28,325 nucleotides of DNA from Planococcaceae bacterium UBA3370 (lineage in GTDB: Bacteria > Bacillota > Bacilli > Bacillales_A > Planococcaceae): positions 1-28,325 of the forward strand of contig DEQI01000247.1 of NCBI GenBank assembly GCA_002360295.1, written 5' to 3'. The translations under genes were made by a program, and so were the position numbers. Below are positions 9,333-16,274 of the stretch, piece by piece; within the stretch, counting starts at the first letter, position 1; each line of letters starts with the position of its first letter. The notes below the pieces were generated by a model. It saw only the letters and a list, made by a program, of their open reading frames with translations. It was not told the origin of the DNA and made no database searches.

Positions 9333-10718
9333 CTATTCAGTTAAACGCGTAATGAGCATATAGTCATCATCCGCACGCCGCTGCTTAGAAAATTGGTTAT
9401 TTACACGCACACCGAGTATAGCCAAAATAGTGTCATCACTATCCACAAGTAGCGGCCATCTATCACGCTTCTCTAGTGGAATTTTGTCATCGATAAATAG
9501 TCGTGACAATCGCTTGGCATGCTCCATTCCTACAAGATGAATACGATCTCCTTGTTTTCTCGTACGAATCGTTAGCGGAAATTTCACCTCACTTGAACTG
9601 AAGTAGTAGCAATCTCCGTCTAGCTGCTGATCACTAGGCCCGATGAATAGATCAAAATCCGCAAACTTCTGCCATTTATTTTGGACAAGTATGTAAGGTG
9701 CTTGTACTGAAACGGACTGCGCAGGACCAAATGTGACGATACCATACTCCCGTCTCGCAATAAACTGAGCGGGTAAATGAATTGTTGCGCTGCCATTTTC
9801 CGTCATAAATAAGGTAAAAATAGATGAAAGTAATGACTGACTATGAAGTGTGCTTACATTGTTATAAATATAGTTTAATAGTATTAAAATGAGCCTTTTT
9901 TGTAAAGCCACGGGTTCGTTTTGATATGCATGTATTTCCACTTCATATAAATTTTCACCTTTTTTCGTCACGATACGGTGAAAAGCTTGATGAGCGAGCT
10001 CCATTAAGTAATCATTATCTTGCTGTAATTGAGTCGATAATTGCGATGCGTGAATAGCAACGTGCTTATTTTCTTCAACCAAAAGTGGAATAACATGATG
10101 GCGAAAACGATTTCGGGTATAAGTATCTTTCGCATTGCTAGCATCTTCACGATAGAAACCGCCTTTACGTTCTAAATATTCCCCTATTTCCCGTTTTGTA
10201 ACCAATAAAAATGGACGAATTATCGTATTTTGTGAAAAAATTCTACTCGGACGCATTCCTTGAATTCCGTTAATCGTCGCCGCTTTAGTAAGTGCCATTA
10301 GCATCGTTTCCAATTGATCGTCTGCATGATGTGCTGTCACAAGTTTTGTATACTGCTCTTTATTCATCACTTCATCAAAAAATTGATAGCGTTCTCTGCG
10401 GCAGATGGCCTGGGAGTTCCCTCCCTCCTGCTCCAATATTGTAGGAATTGGGATAGCTGTACTGTAAATTGTTATCCCCCGCTCTTTACAAAACTTTTCA
10501 ACAAACGCTCGGTCCTGCGCAGATACTTCACCACGCAGCATATGGTCAACATGTGCTACAGCAATATCAATTTGCAAGAACTCTTTAACAGCATCAAAAA
10601 AATGCAGAAGCGCCATCGAGTCAACGCCACCAGAACAAGCGATGAGAAGACGGTCTCCTGCTACTATTAGTTGCTGCTGTTTAATAAAACGTACGACACG
10701 TTTTTCAAATGGTTCCAC
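9333..10718 (-). CDS. tilS: tRNA(Ile)-lysidine synthetase
   Basis: This essential enzyme uses ATP and lysine to modify C34 of the CAU-anticodon isoleucine tRNA to lysidine, so that it reads AUA. The 461-residue protein has the PP-loop ATPase motif SGGVDS (29-34), the HVDHMLRGE segment, an HHADDQLET motif, and the C-terminal TilS domains ending with a KQGDRIHLVGMEHAKRLSRL-like region. The start is GTG at 10718, with GGAGG seven bases upstream and no better ATG. It begins 13 bases after the spoIIE stop, so it can be read through from spoIIE. Confidence 0.96.
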   Translation of the reverse strand: MEPFEKRVVRFIKQQQLIVAGDRLLIACSGGVDSMALLHFFDAVKEFLQIDIAVAHVDHMLRGEVSAQDRAFVEKFCKERGITIYSTAIPIPTILEQEGGNSQAICRRERYQFFDEVMNKEQYTKLVTAHHADDQLETMLMALTKAATINGIQGMRPSRIFSQNTIIRPFLLVTKREIGEYLERKGGFYREDASNAKDTYTRNRFRHHVIPLLVEENKHVAIHASQLSTQLQQDNDYLMELAHQAFHRIVTKKGENLYEVEIHAYQNEPVALQKRLILILLNYIYNNVSTLHSQSLLSSIFTLFMTENGSATIHLPAQFIARREYGIVTFGPAQSVSVQAPYILVQNKWQKFADFDLFIGPSDQQLDGDCYYFSSSEVKFPLTIRTRKQGDRIHLVGMEHAKRLSRLFIDDKIPLEKRDRWPLLVDSDDTILAILGVRVNNQFSKQRRADDDYMLITRLTE

Positions 10719-10731
10719 CTTCCCACCTCCA

Positions 10732-13101
10732 TTATTTCATTGTTACAGATGTCCACTGCGGAATAACATGCTTCATAAAAAAGCCTATCATTGTACAATC
10801 ATCTTCTATTGTATACTTACGTTTATATTGCTCCATTACATCATACAATAACACATCTATCGGCATTTTATCTGCAATTCGATTTTTTAATAAATCAAGA
10901 AAATAAGTTTCCTGCTCATCCCAATTCACTGTACTCGAAAATAGTCCATCCGATACCATAAATATCGCATCATCTGCACGTAATTTAATTTTTTGTGTTT
11001 CCACGGAAAATTGAGGCATAAAGCCGACAGGAGCACTTACCCCATCAATTTTCATGACAGTTTCCCCTCGTATGATATACGTTGACATTCCTCCAGCCTT
11101 CCATGACCACAAGGTTCCTGTTTGTAAATCAACAAGCGCAAAATCAATCGTTGCATACATATCGACATCCCTTTTTAGTGACATCACATAATGCATTGTG
11201 TGCATAGCCGTTTCAGGATTCATATTATAGTGCAAGCATTCACGCATCATACGAATGAGTCGTCTACTTTCTCGCTGTGCTTCTTTATTTTGCCCCATAC
11301 CATCTGAAAGCATAATGGCCGTTAAACCAGCATGCAAAGGGAATATAGCATGTGAATCACCTGAAGTAGGTGCTAGTCCCTTTGCCTGACTATAGCTATT
11401 ATAAACAAGCTCGTATCGAACAGCCGAACGGAAAAGAACTTTCATATGCACAAACGGTTCTTGTTTCATTTCATAGTGATCAACAAAGAGCGGCTCCTGC
11501 CATAGCTCATAAAAAATCGGTAACATTAATCGCTCACAAAGCTGTAGCATTTCATATTCACTACTACTTTTCGGTGTAAGTAAGCATATTATTTCTCGCT
11601 CTCCCGGCTTATTATGCAAAATATCCAGTTGGAAGCAAGGTACATATGCTCGCTTTAACTCGATCATTAACTCCTCTTCAACCGATTGGAAGGAAAGAGC
11701 ATCTTCTTTGATTTCAGTAATTAATAATTCTAAATGACGACTTAAATCACGTAATTGTAACGCTATCATCTTTTTTCCGTGATAAAATTGCCCGTTCATT
11801 TGCTCTTGATAAAGCTGCAACTCCATCTCTTCTAATAACTTTGAGGACTTGACACATTTTTCTTTTACTCGTTCTCCAGCTCGCAGCAATTCGGCCGATT
11901 TTGGCCCTGTTTTTGCAGTTAACCACGTTTCAATTGTAGAAGCCATTTCATCATTTGCCCAACAACGATCGTAGCGGAAACAGCTCATACAAGTTGCTAA
12001 TGGCTCAATTTTTCTAGTTTGTACCGTATCATTTGTAAAACGATCAAAAACAAGTTCTTTCATAAAGTCTACAAATTGCTGAAATTGCGTTAAATTTTCA
12101 GTTGCATGCTCTGTCATCCATTCTTGCCTTTTTAACAATATTTCATCACGTTTAGGATAAAATAAATTATGCAATGAAGAAAATATTTTTTCTGGCAGTA
12201 CTAAAAAGACAGTTGTTGCCATTATAATAGAAAAAAAGTAAACCATATCTAGCGGTAATGTTGCATCATAAAAGAAAAATAACATACTAGGTACGATACT
12301 ACTTAGAGCAATTCCAATTCGACCTAACCTCACAAAACTTCCAGCTACAACCCCTGTTACTGCATAGAGAGCTAGCATTCCTGTAAATGATAATTCCGCT
12401 ATGCCAATTAATGTACCGACAATCGTTGCGGTCATGGCAGCTATCGGTACACCACCTACTCTCGCCGCTACACATATAACAAGATGAAGCATAAAAATAG
12501 GCAGGGCAAATGAATACACAGTAAATGCTTGCATGCCGCCTAACAAAGCAGCTAATACAACAAATCCAGCACCAATTCGCTCATATGACCAATCAGCCTG
12601 CCAAAAACGGTGAGGCCTTATAAAAAACAACTGCATAAACAACGTCATTAATATGGCTAAAAATACTTCATAGCCCACATAAAGATTTACAAGAAATGGC
12701 GGAATACTACCGTAGGAAATCGTTTGCCATACTAATTGTACGAACAAGATAGATGCACCTACTGCAAGTGCTGCTGGCATTTTATAAAACCGAAAACGAC
12801 AAAACAACTCAAACACAATAAGCTCTAAGCATAATATGACAGCTTGTCCGAGTCCAAACGATAATGCTCCTAATACGCCACCTATTATAACAGCAGAGCG
12901 CATATTATCGTAACGTAGCCTAACAATGGCCCAAAATGGTAATAAAAATGGCAAAGTAGCCTCAAAAAATACAGCCTGTGCAAAAAAATAAGCGAGCAAG
13001 AAAAAGGCTACTTGTAAACTGTAGACGACTTTTTTTCGCTTCAAATGATCTTTTGTCGTTTGCCAAGTAGAAGGGGTCTCCATTATTTCTATACGAGTCA
13101 T
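10732..13101 (-). CDS. spoIIE: Stage II sporulation protein E, PP2C-type phosphatase
   Basis: SpoIIE dephosphorylates SpoIIAA to activate sigma-F in the forespore, and interacts with FtsZ at the polar septum. The 789-residue protein has many membrane segments up to about residue 305. A central region follows with the cysteine cluster CMSCFRYDRC (371-380). The C-terminal PP2C domain (about 580-780) carries metal-binding Asp in IMLSDGMGQ (around 600) and in FMVSDGLFS (around 718). ATG 13101 has AGGAG eight bases upstream. The promoter shows the Spo0A-type 21-bp spacing. In B. subtilis yabS and yabT follow this gene; here tilS follows after 13 bases. Confidence 0.97.
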   Translation of the reverse strand: MTRIEIMETPSTWQTTKDHLKRKKVVYSLQVAFFLLAYFFAQAVFFEATLPFLLPFWAIVRLRYDNMRSAVIIGGVLGALSFGLGQAVILCLELIVFELFCRFRFYKMPAALAVGASILFVQLVWQTISYGSIPPFLVNLYVGYEVFLAILMTLFMQLFFIRPHRFWQADWSYERIGAGFVVLAALLGGMQAFTVYSFALPIFMLHLVICVAARVGGVPIAAMTATIVGTLIGIAELSFTGMLALYAVTGVVAGSFVRLGRIGIALSSIVPSMLFFFYDATLPLDMVYFFSIIMATTVFLVLPEKIFSSLHNLFYPKRDEILLKRQEWMTEHATENLTQFQQFVDFMKELVFDRFTNDTVQTRKIEPLATCMSCFRYDRCWANDEMASTIETWLTAKTGPKSAELLRAGERVKEKCVKSSKLLEEMELQLYQEQMNGQFYHGKKMIALQLRDLSRHLELLITEIKEDALSFQSVEEELMIELKRAYVPCFQLDILHNKPGEREIICLLTPKSSSEYEMLQLCERLMLPIFYELWQEPLFVDHYEMKQEPFVHMKVLFRSAVRYELVYNSYSQAKGLAPTSGDSHAIFPLHAGLTAIMLSDGMGQNKEAQRESRRLIRMMRECLHYNMNPETAMHTMHYVMSLKRDVDMYATIDFALVDLQTGTLWSWKAGGMSTYIIRGETVMKIDGVSAPVGFMPQFSVETQKIKLRADDAIFMVSDGLFSSTVNWDEQETYFLDLLKNRIADKMPIDVLLYDVMEQYKRKYTIEDDCTMIGFFMKHVIPQWTSVTMK

Positions 13102-13128
13102 GCAGTCATCTCCTCTATCTTTTTCGTC

Positions 13129-13161
13129 ATTATATAAAAGTACAACTGTAAAATTTGTCTA
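13129..13161 (-). promoter_or_regulatory. Spo0A-dependent sigma-A promoter of spoIIE
   Basis: On the minus strand TAGACA (13161-13156) matches the -35 consensus at 5 of 6 positions and TATAAT (13134-13129) is a perfect -10. The spacer is 21 bp instead of 17, the arrangement known for the Spo0A-activated promoters of B. subtilis spoIIE and spoIIG. The predicted transcript starts about 20 bases before the spoIIE ATG, just upstream of the ribosome site. Confidence 0.75.
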
Positions 13162-13187
13162 TTCATATAGTGAAAAAGAAAAAATGT

Positions 13188-13196
13188 TTCGACGAA
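13188..13196 (-). promoter_or_regulatory. Candidate Spo0A box upstream of spoIIE
   Basis: TTCGACGAA matches the 0A box (TTCGACA, or TGTCGAA in the other direction) at 6 of 7 positions in either orientation. It lies about 30 bp upstream of the -35. A weaker TTGTCTA half-match overlaps the -35 itself. Confidence 0.5.
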
Positions 13197-13325
13197 TTAA
13201 TAGATGTTTTTCTATTAAGTTCTGCATTTTGTTATTTTTTGATTTAAACTACCGCTCCTAATACACTGATTTTCAGTGTAAATGTAAATTTGAGCGGATT
13301 TTATCACTTTTTTGTTTTTTTACTG

Positions 13326-13354
13326 TTGACAGAGCTCTTATTCGCTTGTATTAT
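13326..13354 (+). promoter_or_regulatory. Strong sigma-A promoter of the tRNA operon
   Basis: TTGACA (13326-13331), a 17-bp spacer and TATTAT (13349-13354) lie 20 bases before the first tRNA gene. This near-consensus promoter is divergent from spoIIE. Confidence 0.85.
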
Positions 13355-13373
13355 AGATTTTGTTGTTAATTTT

Positions 13374-13450
13374 GGCGGCGTAGCTCAGCTGGCTAGAGCG
13401 TACGGTTCATACCCGTAAGGTCGGGGGTTCGATCCCCTCTGCCGCCACCA
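13374..13450 (+). tRNA. tRNA-Met (anticodon CAT)
   Basis: The acceptor stem GGCGGCG pairs with TGCCGCC with one G-T pair. The D-arm is GCTC/GAGC, and the anticodon stem TACGG/CCGTA encloses the loop TTCATAC with anticodon CAT. The T-arm is GGGGG-TTCGATC-CCCTC, and the 3' CCA is encoded. The perfect G1-C72 pair argues against an initiator tRNA; CAT could also mark the tRNA-Ile that TilS modifies, but the position matches the Met-Glu pair of B. subtilis. Confidence 0.92.
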
Positions 13451-13452
13451 AC

Positions 13453-13524
13453 GGCCCGTTGGTCAAGTGGTTAAGACACCGCCCTTTCACGGCGGTAACA
13501 CGGGTTCGAATCCCGTACGGGTCA
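13453..13524 (+). tRNA. tRNA-Glu (anticodon TTC)
   Basis: The acceptor stem GGCCCGT pairs with ACGGGTC. The anticodon stem CCGCC/GGCGG encloses the loop CTTTCAC with anticodon TTC. The T-arm is CGGGT-TCGAATC-CCGTA with pairing as expected. CCA is not encoded. It lies two bases after the Met tRNA and is cotranscribed with it. Confidence 0.94.
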
Positions 13525-13530
13525 TACTTA

Positions 13531-13570
13531 AAACCAGTATAGTTCTTTCATGAACTATACTGGTTTTTTT
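13531..13570 (+). terminator. Intrinsic terminator of the tRNA operon
   Basis: A perfect 15-bp stem, AAACCAGTATAGTTC with GAACTATACTGGTTT, encloses a six-base loop and is followed by a T-tract. It lies just after tRNA-Glu. Confidence 0.93.
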
Positions 13571-13686
13571 ATTGGCTTCATCGAAAGCCAAAATCACTTT
13601 ACAGTATTTTACATACAGAATGGTGGATTTATGAGTACAGTGTTTTATAATAAACACATATATAGCAAATCGGAGGCTTACCTATC

Positions 13687-13896
13687 GTGACTCAAAACTT
13701 TACTTACTTAATGTTTCTTTGCACATTGAGTATGCTACTCATTATCGGTGGTGTACTACTGATCAATTTACATATTTACATTCAGATTTTAATGATTTTA
13801 GTAGGATTAATTGGTGGGATTATTGGCTTTATTTCGCTTATTCGCCTTTTACTCAAGCAAGATAATCATGAGGATAAAGAGTCTAATAAAAAATAA
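13687..13896 (+). CDS. Small two-helix membrane protein of unknown function
   Basis: I do not recognise this 69-residue protein. It has two strongly hydrophobic segments at about residues 7-26 and 30-56, with a Gly-rich LVGLIGGIIGF stretch in the second. A short charged tail (KQDNHEDKESNKK) follows and is probably cytoplasmic. It starts at GTG 13687 with GGAGG ten bases upstream, a little far. TATAAT at 13646-13651 is a possible -10, without a clear -35. It stands alone on the plus strand between the tRNA operon and yabR, and converges with yabR on a hairpin at 13945-13984. The ribosome site, hydrophobic pattern and downstream terminator support a real gene. Confidence 0.65.
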   Translation: MTQNFTYLMFLCTLSMLLIIGGVLLINLHIYIQILMILVGLIGGIIGFISLIRLLLKQDNHEDKESNKK

Positions 13897-13944
13897 ATGA
13901 ATACTTTTCTGAAGAAGTGCTAAAAACTCATTTAATGACGAGCG

Positions 13945-13984
13945 AAAGGGTGACCAGAAAGCTATAACTTTCCAGTCACCCTTT
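13945..13984. terminator. Hairpin terminator between the small membrane gene and yabR, possibly bidirectional
   Basis: AAAGGGTGAC and GAAAG pair with CTTTC and GTCACCCTTT around a six-base loop. It lies between the convergent ends of the plus-strand small gene and yabR. Neither side has a long T-tract; on the minus strand the tail is CGCTCGTCATT, matching the hairpin after ftsH. Confidence 0.7.
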
Positions 13985-14036
13985 GTAAAATACGATCTAT
14001 ATTACACTTTTTCTACGCCTGAAAACAGCCAGTAAA

Positions 14037-14462
14037 CTAACCTCTTCTAGCTCCACGGCCGCCGCGTTTAGATTCAGTTGCACGTTTTAAAGTTGAAAGA
14101 CGCTCGTCACTATCTTTTAAGAAACGTGCCATTTTTTGCTCGAAGTTTTCTTTCGATTGACGATCATTACGCTCGTTTGAACGATTATCGCGACGTGGAC
14201 GTTGAGGACGCTCTGGTCGCTCTGGTTGAGGCTTTGCTTTACGGATTGAAAGACCAATCTTACCATCCGCTTCAACATTCATCACTTTTACTTCAACTTC
14301 ATCCCCAACTTTAAGATGTTCATTGATGTCTTTTACATAGTTGTCTGCCACTTCACTAATGTGAACTAAACCCGTTTTGCCATCTGGCAGCTCAACGAAT
14401 GCTCCAAAATTTGTGATGCCTGTTACTTTCCCTTGTACTTTGCTGCCTACTTCAATTGACAT
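14037..14462 (-). CDS. yabR: S1-domain RNA-binding protein, YabR/general stress protein 13 family
   Basis: This 141-residue protein has one S1 OB-fold RNA-binding domain (about residues 5-72). Its motifs are GKVTGITNFGAFVELPDGKTGLVHISE, VGDEVEVKVMNV and GKIGLSIRKA. A disordered, Arg/Pro-rich basic tail ending RGGRGARRG follows. It probably binds RNA or ribosomes; the exact role is not established by sequence. AGGAGG lies about 12 bases before the ATG, rather far, with an A/T-rich spacer. It has its own sigma-A promoter. A position next to divIC and before the tRNA pair and spoIIE is the same as in B. subtilis. Confidence 0.9.
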   Translation of the reverse strand: MSIEVGSKVQGKVTGITNFGAFVELPDGKTGLVHISEVADNYVKDINEHLKVGDEVEVKVMNVEADGKIGLSIRKAKPQPERPERPQRPRRDNRSNERNDRQSKENFEQKMARFLKDSDERLSTLKRATESKRGGRGARRG

Positions 14463-14548
14463 AAAAAAAATGCTCCTCCTTAAAAATTAAGCGACTTTAA
14501 AGTCATATATTCAAGTATAATAAAACTTTTTATTTAAGTTTCTCTTCT

Positions 14549-14576
14549 ATTATAGCTAACATCATAACAGTGTCAA
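14549..14576 (-). promoter_or_regulatory. Sigma-A promoter of yabR
   Basis: On the minus strand TTGACA (14576-14571) and TATAAT (14554-14549) are both perfect, with a 16-bp spacer. The leader is about 80 bases long and contains the 12-bp palindrome GACTTTAAAGTC at 14493-14504. Confidence 0.8.
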
Positions 14577-14631
14577 CAACACACTTCATTAATATACGTG
14601 TATATAAGTACCTTTTTTTTGAAATTGCACC

Positions 14632-14672
14632 AAAAAAGGCTAATCCTTTTTGTTGTGGATTCGCCTTTTTTT
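14632..14672 (-). terminator. Intrinsic terminator of divIC
   Basis: On the minus strand AAAAGGC and AATCC pair with GGATT and GCCTTTT, followed by further T residues. It begins immediately after the divIC stop. Confidence 0.85.
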
Positions 14673-14673
14673 G

Positions 14674-15096
14674 TTAATTCTCTTGCTCATCTTTTGATTT
14701 ATCTTCACTCGGAATAGTAAAAATAATTTCCCCTTCTTCCGATAAGAAATATTCTTTACGAGCTAGCTTTGCAATATAGTCGTCATCTTCTAGCTTCGCA
14801 ATTTGCAAGTTGAGCGTTTCTTGTATCTCTTTTGCGTCTTCTAGTTCTGCTACTACTTTCGCTTTTTGCTGTTCTTTCTCAGCTAGTCGTTCATTTTGTT
14901 TCATCACCATCGTTGATAACACGATGATTGTTACACTAGCCATTATAAAGAACGCGAATATTCTACGATTACGGCGGATTATTTGTTGTTTTGATCGTTT
15001 TCCCATTACATTATTTGCATTGGAACGGACATAGTCATTTTCTAAAGTCCGTACATTGTTACTATTTTTTTCGCCCTGTGTGTGACGCTTAGCCAT
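14674..15096 (-). CDS. divIC: Cell division protein DivIC
   Basis: DivIC is a bitopic septum protein that works with FtsL and DivIB in the divisome. The 140-residue product has a basic cytoplasmic N-terminus and one membrane segment (about residues 47-65). An extracytoplasmic coiled coil (about 66-105) follows, then the family's closing region DDDYIAKLARKEYFLSEEGE. The longest frame starts with GTG at 15105, which is part of the GAGGTG ribosome site. ATG 15096 is six bases further and gives MAKRH. It lies 44 bases downstream of yabQ and has its own likely vegetative promoter, fitting a role in normal division as well as sporulation. Confidence 0.93.
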   Translation of the reverse strand: MAKRHTQGEKNSNNVRTLENDYVRSNANNVMGKRSKQQIIRRNRRIFAFFIMASVTIIVLSTMVMKQNERLAEKEQQKAKVVAELEDAKEIQETLNLQIAKLEDDDYIAKLARKEYFLSEEGEIIFTIPSEDKSKDEQEN

Positions 15097-15126
15097 TCCG
15101 TTCACCTCACAATCATTAGTACCAAT

Positions 15127-15155
15127 ATTATACTTTTATTCTACTGTTTTTTAAA
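15127..15155 (-). promoter_or_regulatory. Likely vegetative promoter of divIC
   Basis: On the minus strand TTTAAA (15155-15150) and a perfect TATAAT (15132-15127) are separated by 17 bp. The promoter straddles the end of yabQ. It would allow divIC expression independent of the sporulation genes upstream. Confidence 0.5.
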
Positions 15156-15602
15156 GTGCATTCTACTAATTACATCGTACAATTTTATGAATGGTGTAAG
15201 TAAAAATTTAATGGTATTCATACAAAAACGAAATAGAAGTCGCACGATGCTGAATAAAAAGTGCACAATCAATACAATGGGCTTTATACATATAAAAATA
15301 AATACTCGTCCAATGAAACGGAAAAACCGAGCAAAGAAAATCTCGTATGAAGCAATCCCCACAAGCTGAAAAATGGGATCAACTGCCCGCCACTGGCCAC
15401 CCTTTATTAAATACAAAAAATAAAATGTACAAAAACCTAAAAAAATCCAAACCATTATTTCTAAAACCGGTTTTATTTTCAGGAGCCAAAGCTTTTTCGG
15501 TAACGCATGAATGATTGTTCGAGCGCAATCAATAACACAGCCGACAAATATGCCGCTTAACACCATTACGACTGCGCTCATTAATTGCGCTGAAATCGTC
15601 AT
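15141..15602 (-). CDS. yabQ: Spore cortex biosynthesis membrane protein YabQ
   Basis: YabQ is a mother-cell membrane protein needed for spore cortex formation in B. subtilis. This 153-residue product has hydrophobic segments at about residues 6-28, 45-68, 80-105 and 110-125. Basic stretches lie between and after them. The start ATG overlaps the yabP stop as ATGA, so the two are translationally coupled. Assignment rests on the membrane pattern, the N-terminus and its place between yabP and divIC. Confidence 0.88.
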   Translation of the reverse strand: MTISAQLMSAVVMVLSGIFVGCVIDCARTIIHALPKKLWLLKIKPVLEIMVWIFLGFCTFYFLYLIKGGQWRAVDPIFQLVGIASYEIFFARFFRFIGRVFIFICIKPIVLIVHFLFSIVRLLFRFCMNTIKFLLTPFIKLYDVISRMHFKKQ

Positions 15603-15895
15603 CCGAACAGTTTCTGGATAAAGCCTTTAGATGAACTATCTTCTTCATCATACTGCATCAGCTTTACATTGCCTTCAAGTGTGAGGAGCCCCTTGTCCAC
15701 ATCTAAATGTACAATGCGCAATTCCTCGCCTCGAATAAGCAGATATCCCTGTGAAGTTTGAATGAAAAATTCTTCTTGGTCAAAACGTTCAATTGCCTTT
15801 ACTGATGTCATGTCCATTCTTTTTCGATTTCGAATTGAAACTAAATGATCTCCTGACGGAATTGTATAACGATTACTTTCTTGATGCAAAGTCAT
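15599..15895 (-). CDS. yabP: Sporulation protein YabP
   Basis: This 98-residue YabP-family protein (related to YqfC) is known from B. subtilis as a sporulation gene of the mother cell. Typical features are HLVSIRNRKRMDMTSVKAIERFD and the stretch SQGYLLIRGEELRIVHLDVDKG. The longest frame begins at 15901, but that ATG abuts the AAGGAG ribosome site; ATG 15895 is six bases further. It is the first gene of yabP-yabQ(-divIC), with a possible sigma-E promoter just upstream. The biochemical function is unknown. Confidence 0.92.
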   Translation of the reverse strand: MTLHQESNRYTIPSGDHLVSIRNRKRMDMTSVKAIERFDQEEFFIQTSQGYLLIRGEELRIVHLDVDKGLLTLEGNVKLMQYDEEDSSSKGFIQKLFG

Positions 15896-15925
15896 GTCCA
15901 TCTCCTTCCTCCTACACTCTGGTTC

Positions 15926-15955
15926 ACTTTATGCAGCAAACAAAAAAAGCATGAC
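15926..15955 (-). promoter_or_regulatory. Possible sigma-E promoter of yabP-yabQ
   Basis: On the minus strand GTCATGC (15955-15949) and CATAAAGT (15933-15926) resemble the sigma-E boxes, with 15 bp between them. The -35 part lies inside the rqcP terminator stem. The match is partial and rests partly on yabP being a sigma-E gene in B. subtilis. Confidence 0.35.
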
Positions 15956-15973
15956 AACTAATTTGTCATGCTT
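15942..15973 (-). terminator. Intrinsic terminator of the yabM-mazG-rqcP operon
   Basis: On the minus strand AAGCATGACA pairs perfectly with TGTCATGCTT around a six-base loop and is followed by a run of T residues. It begins seven bases after the rqcP stop. Confidence 0.92.
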
Positions 15974-15980
15974 CAAAAAT

Positions 15981-16271
15981 TTACTCTTCATCATCAATAA
16001 ATTCAGGCTCGATTTTCTCTAATCGTTCTTCTTTTACGATTGTAAACATATTTGCCGCATCTTCTTTACGGACATTTTCTTGTAGTTGTTCTACACGAGC
16101 TGTCACAATTTTTTGCCCAAAGCGAATGGCTAGTTCATCTCCAACTTTTACAGTACTACTTGCTTTTGCCACTTTTCCGTTAATCGTAATACGACCTTGT
16201 ACTGCAACTTCTTTTGCTAATGTACGGCGTTTTATAAGTCTTGATACTTTTAAAAATTTGTCTAATCGCAT
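15981..16271 (-). CDS. rqcP: S4-domain ribosome quality-control protein RqcP (YabO)
   Basis: RqcP is an Hsp15-like S4 RNA-binding protein. In B. subtilis it works with RqcH on stalled 50S subunits during C-terminal alanine tailing. The 96-residue product begins MRLDKFLKVSRLIKRRTLAKE, the S4 signature, with Arg2 and Arg16 at the positions reported as important in RqcP. The S4 core continues to GDELAIRFG, followed by an acidic tail. It lies three bases after mazG and is the last gene of the operon. A general Hsp15/heat-shock S4 protein is the alternative, but the neighbourhood is that of yabO. Confidence 0.92.
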   Translation of the reverse strand: MRLDKFLKVSRLIKRRTLAKEVAVQGRITINGKVAKASSTVKVGDELAIRFGQKIVTARVEQLQENVRKEDAANMFTIVKEERLEKIEPEFIDDEE

Positions 16272-16274
16272 CAG

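Noticed and set aside
10314..10670. 118-residue plus-strand reading frame
   Set aside because: It lies entirely inside tilS on the opposite strand, its composition is that of an antisense shadow, and it has no ribosome site of note.
14493..14504. Palindrome GACTTTAAAGTC in the yabR leader as an operator
   Set aside because: A 12-bp A/T-rich palindrome is weak evidence on its own and lies downstream of the promoter; recorded only in the promoter entry.
15082..15369. 95-residue plus-strand reading frame over yabQ
   Set aside because: It is antisense to yabQ, whose coupling to yabP and family match are clear.
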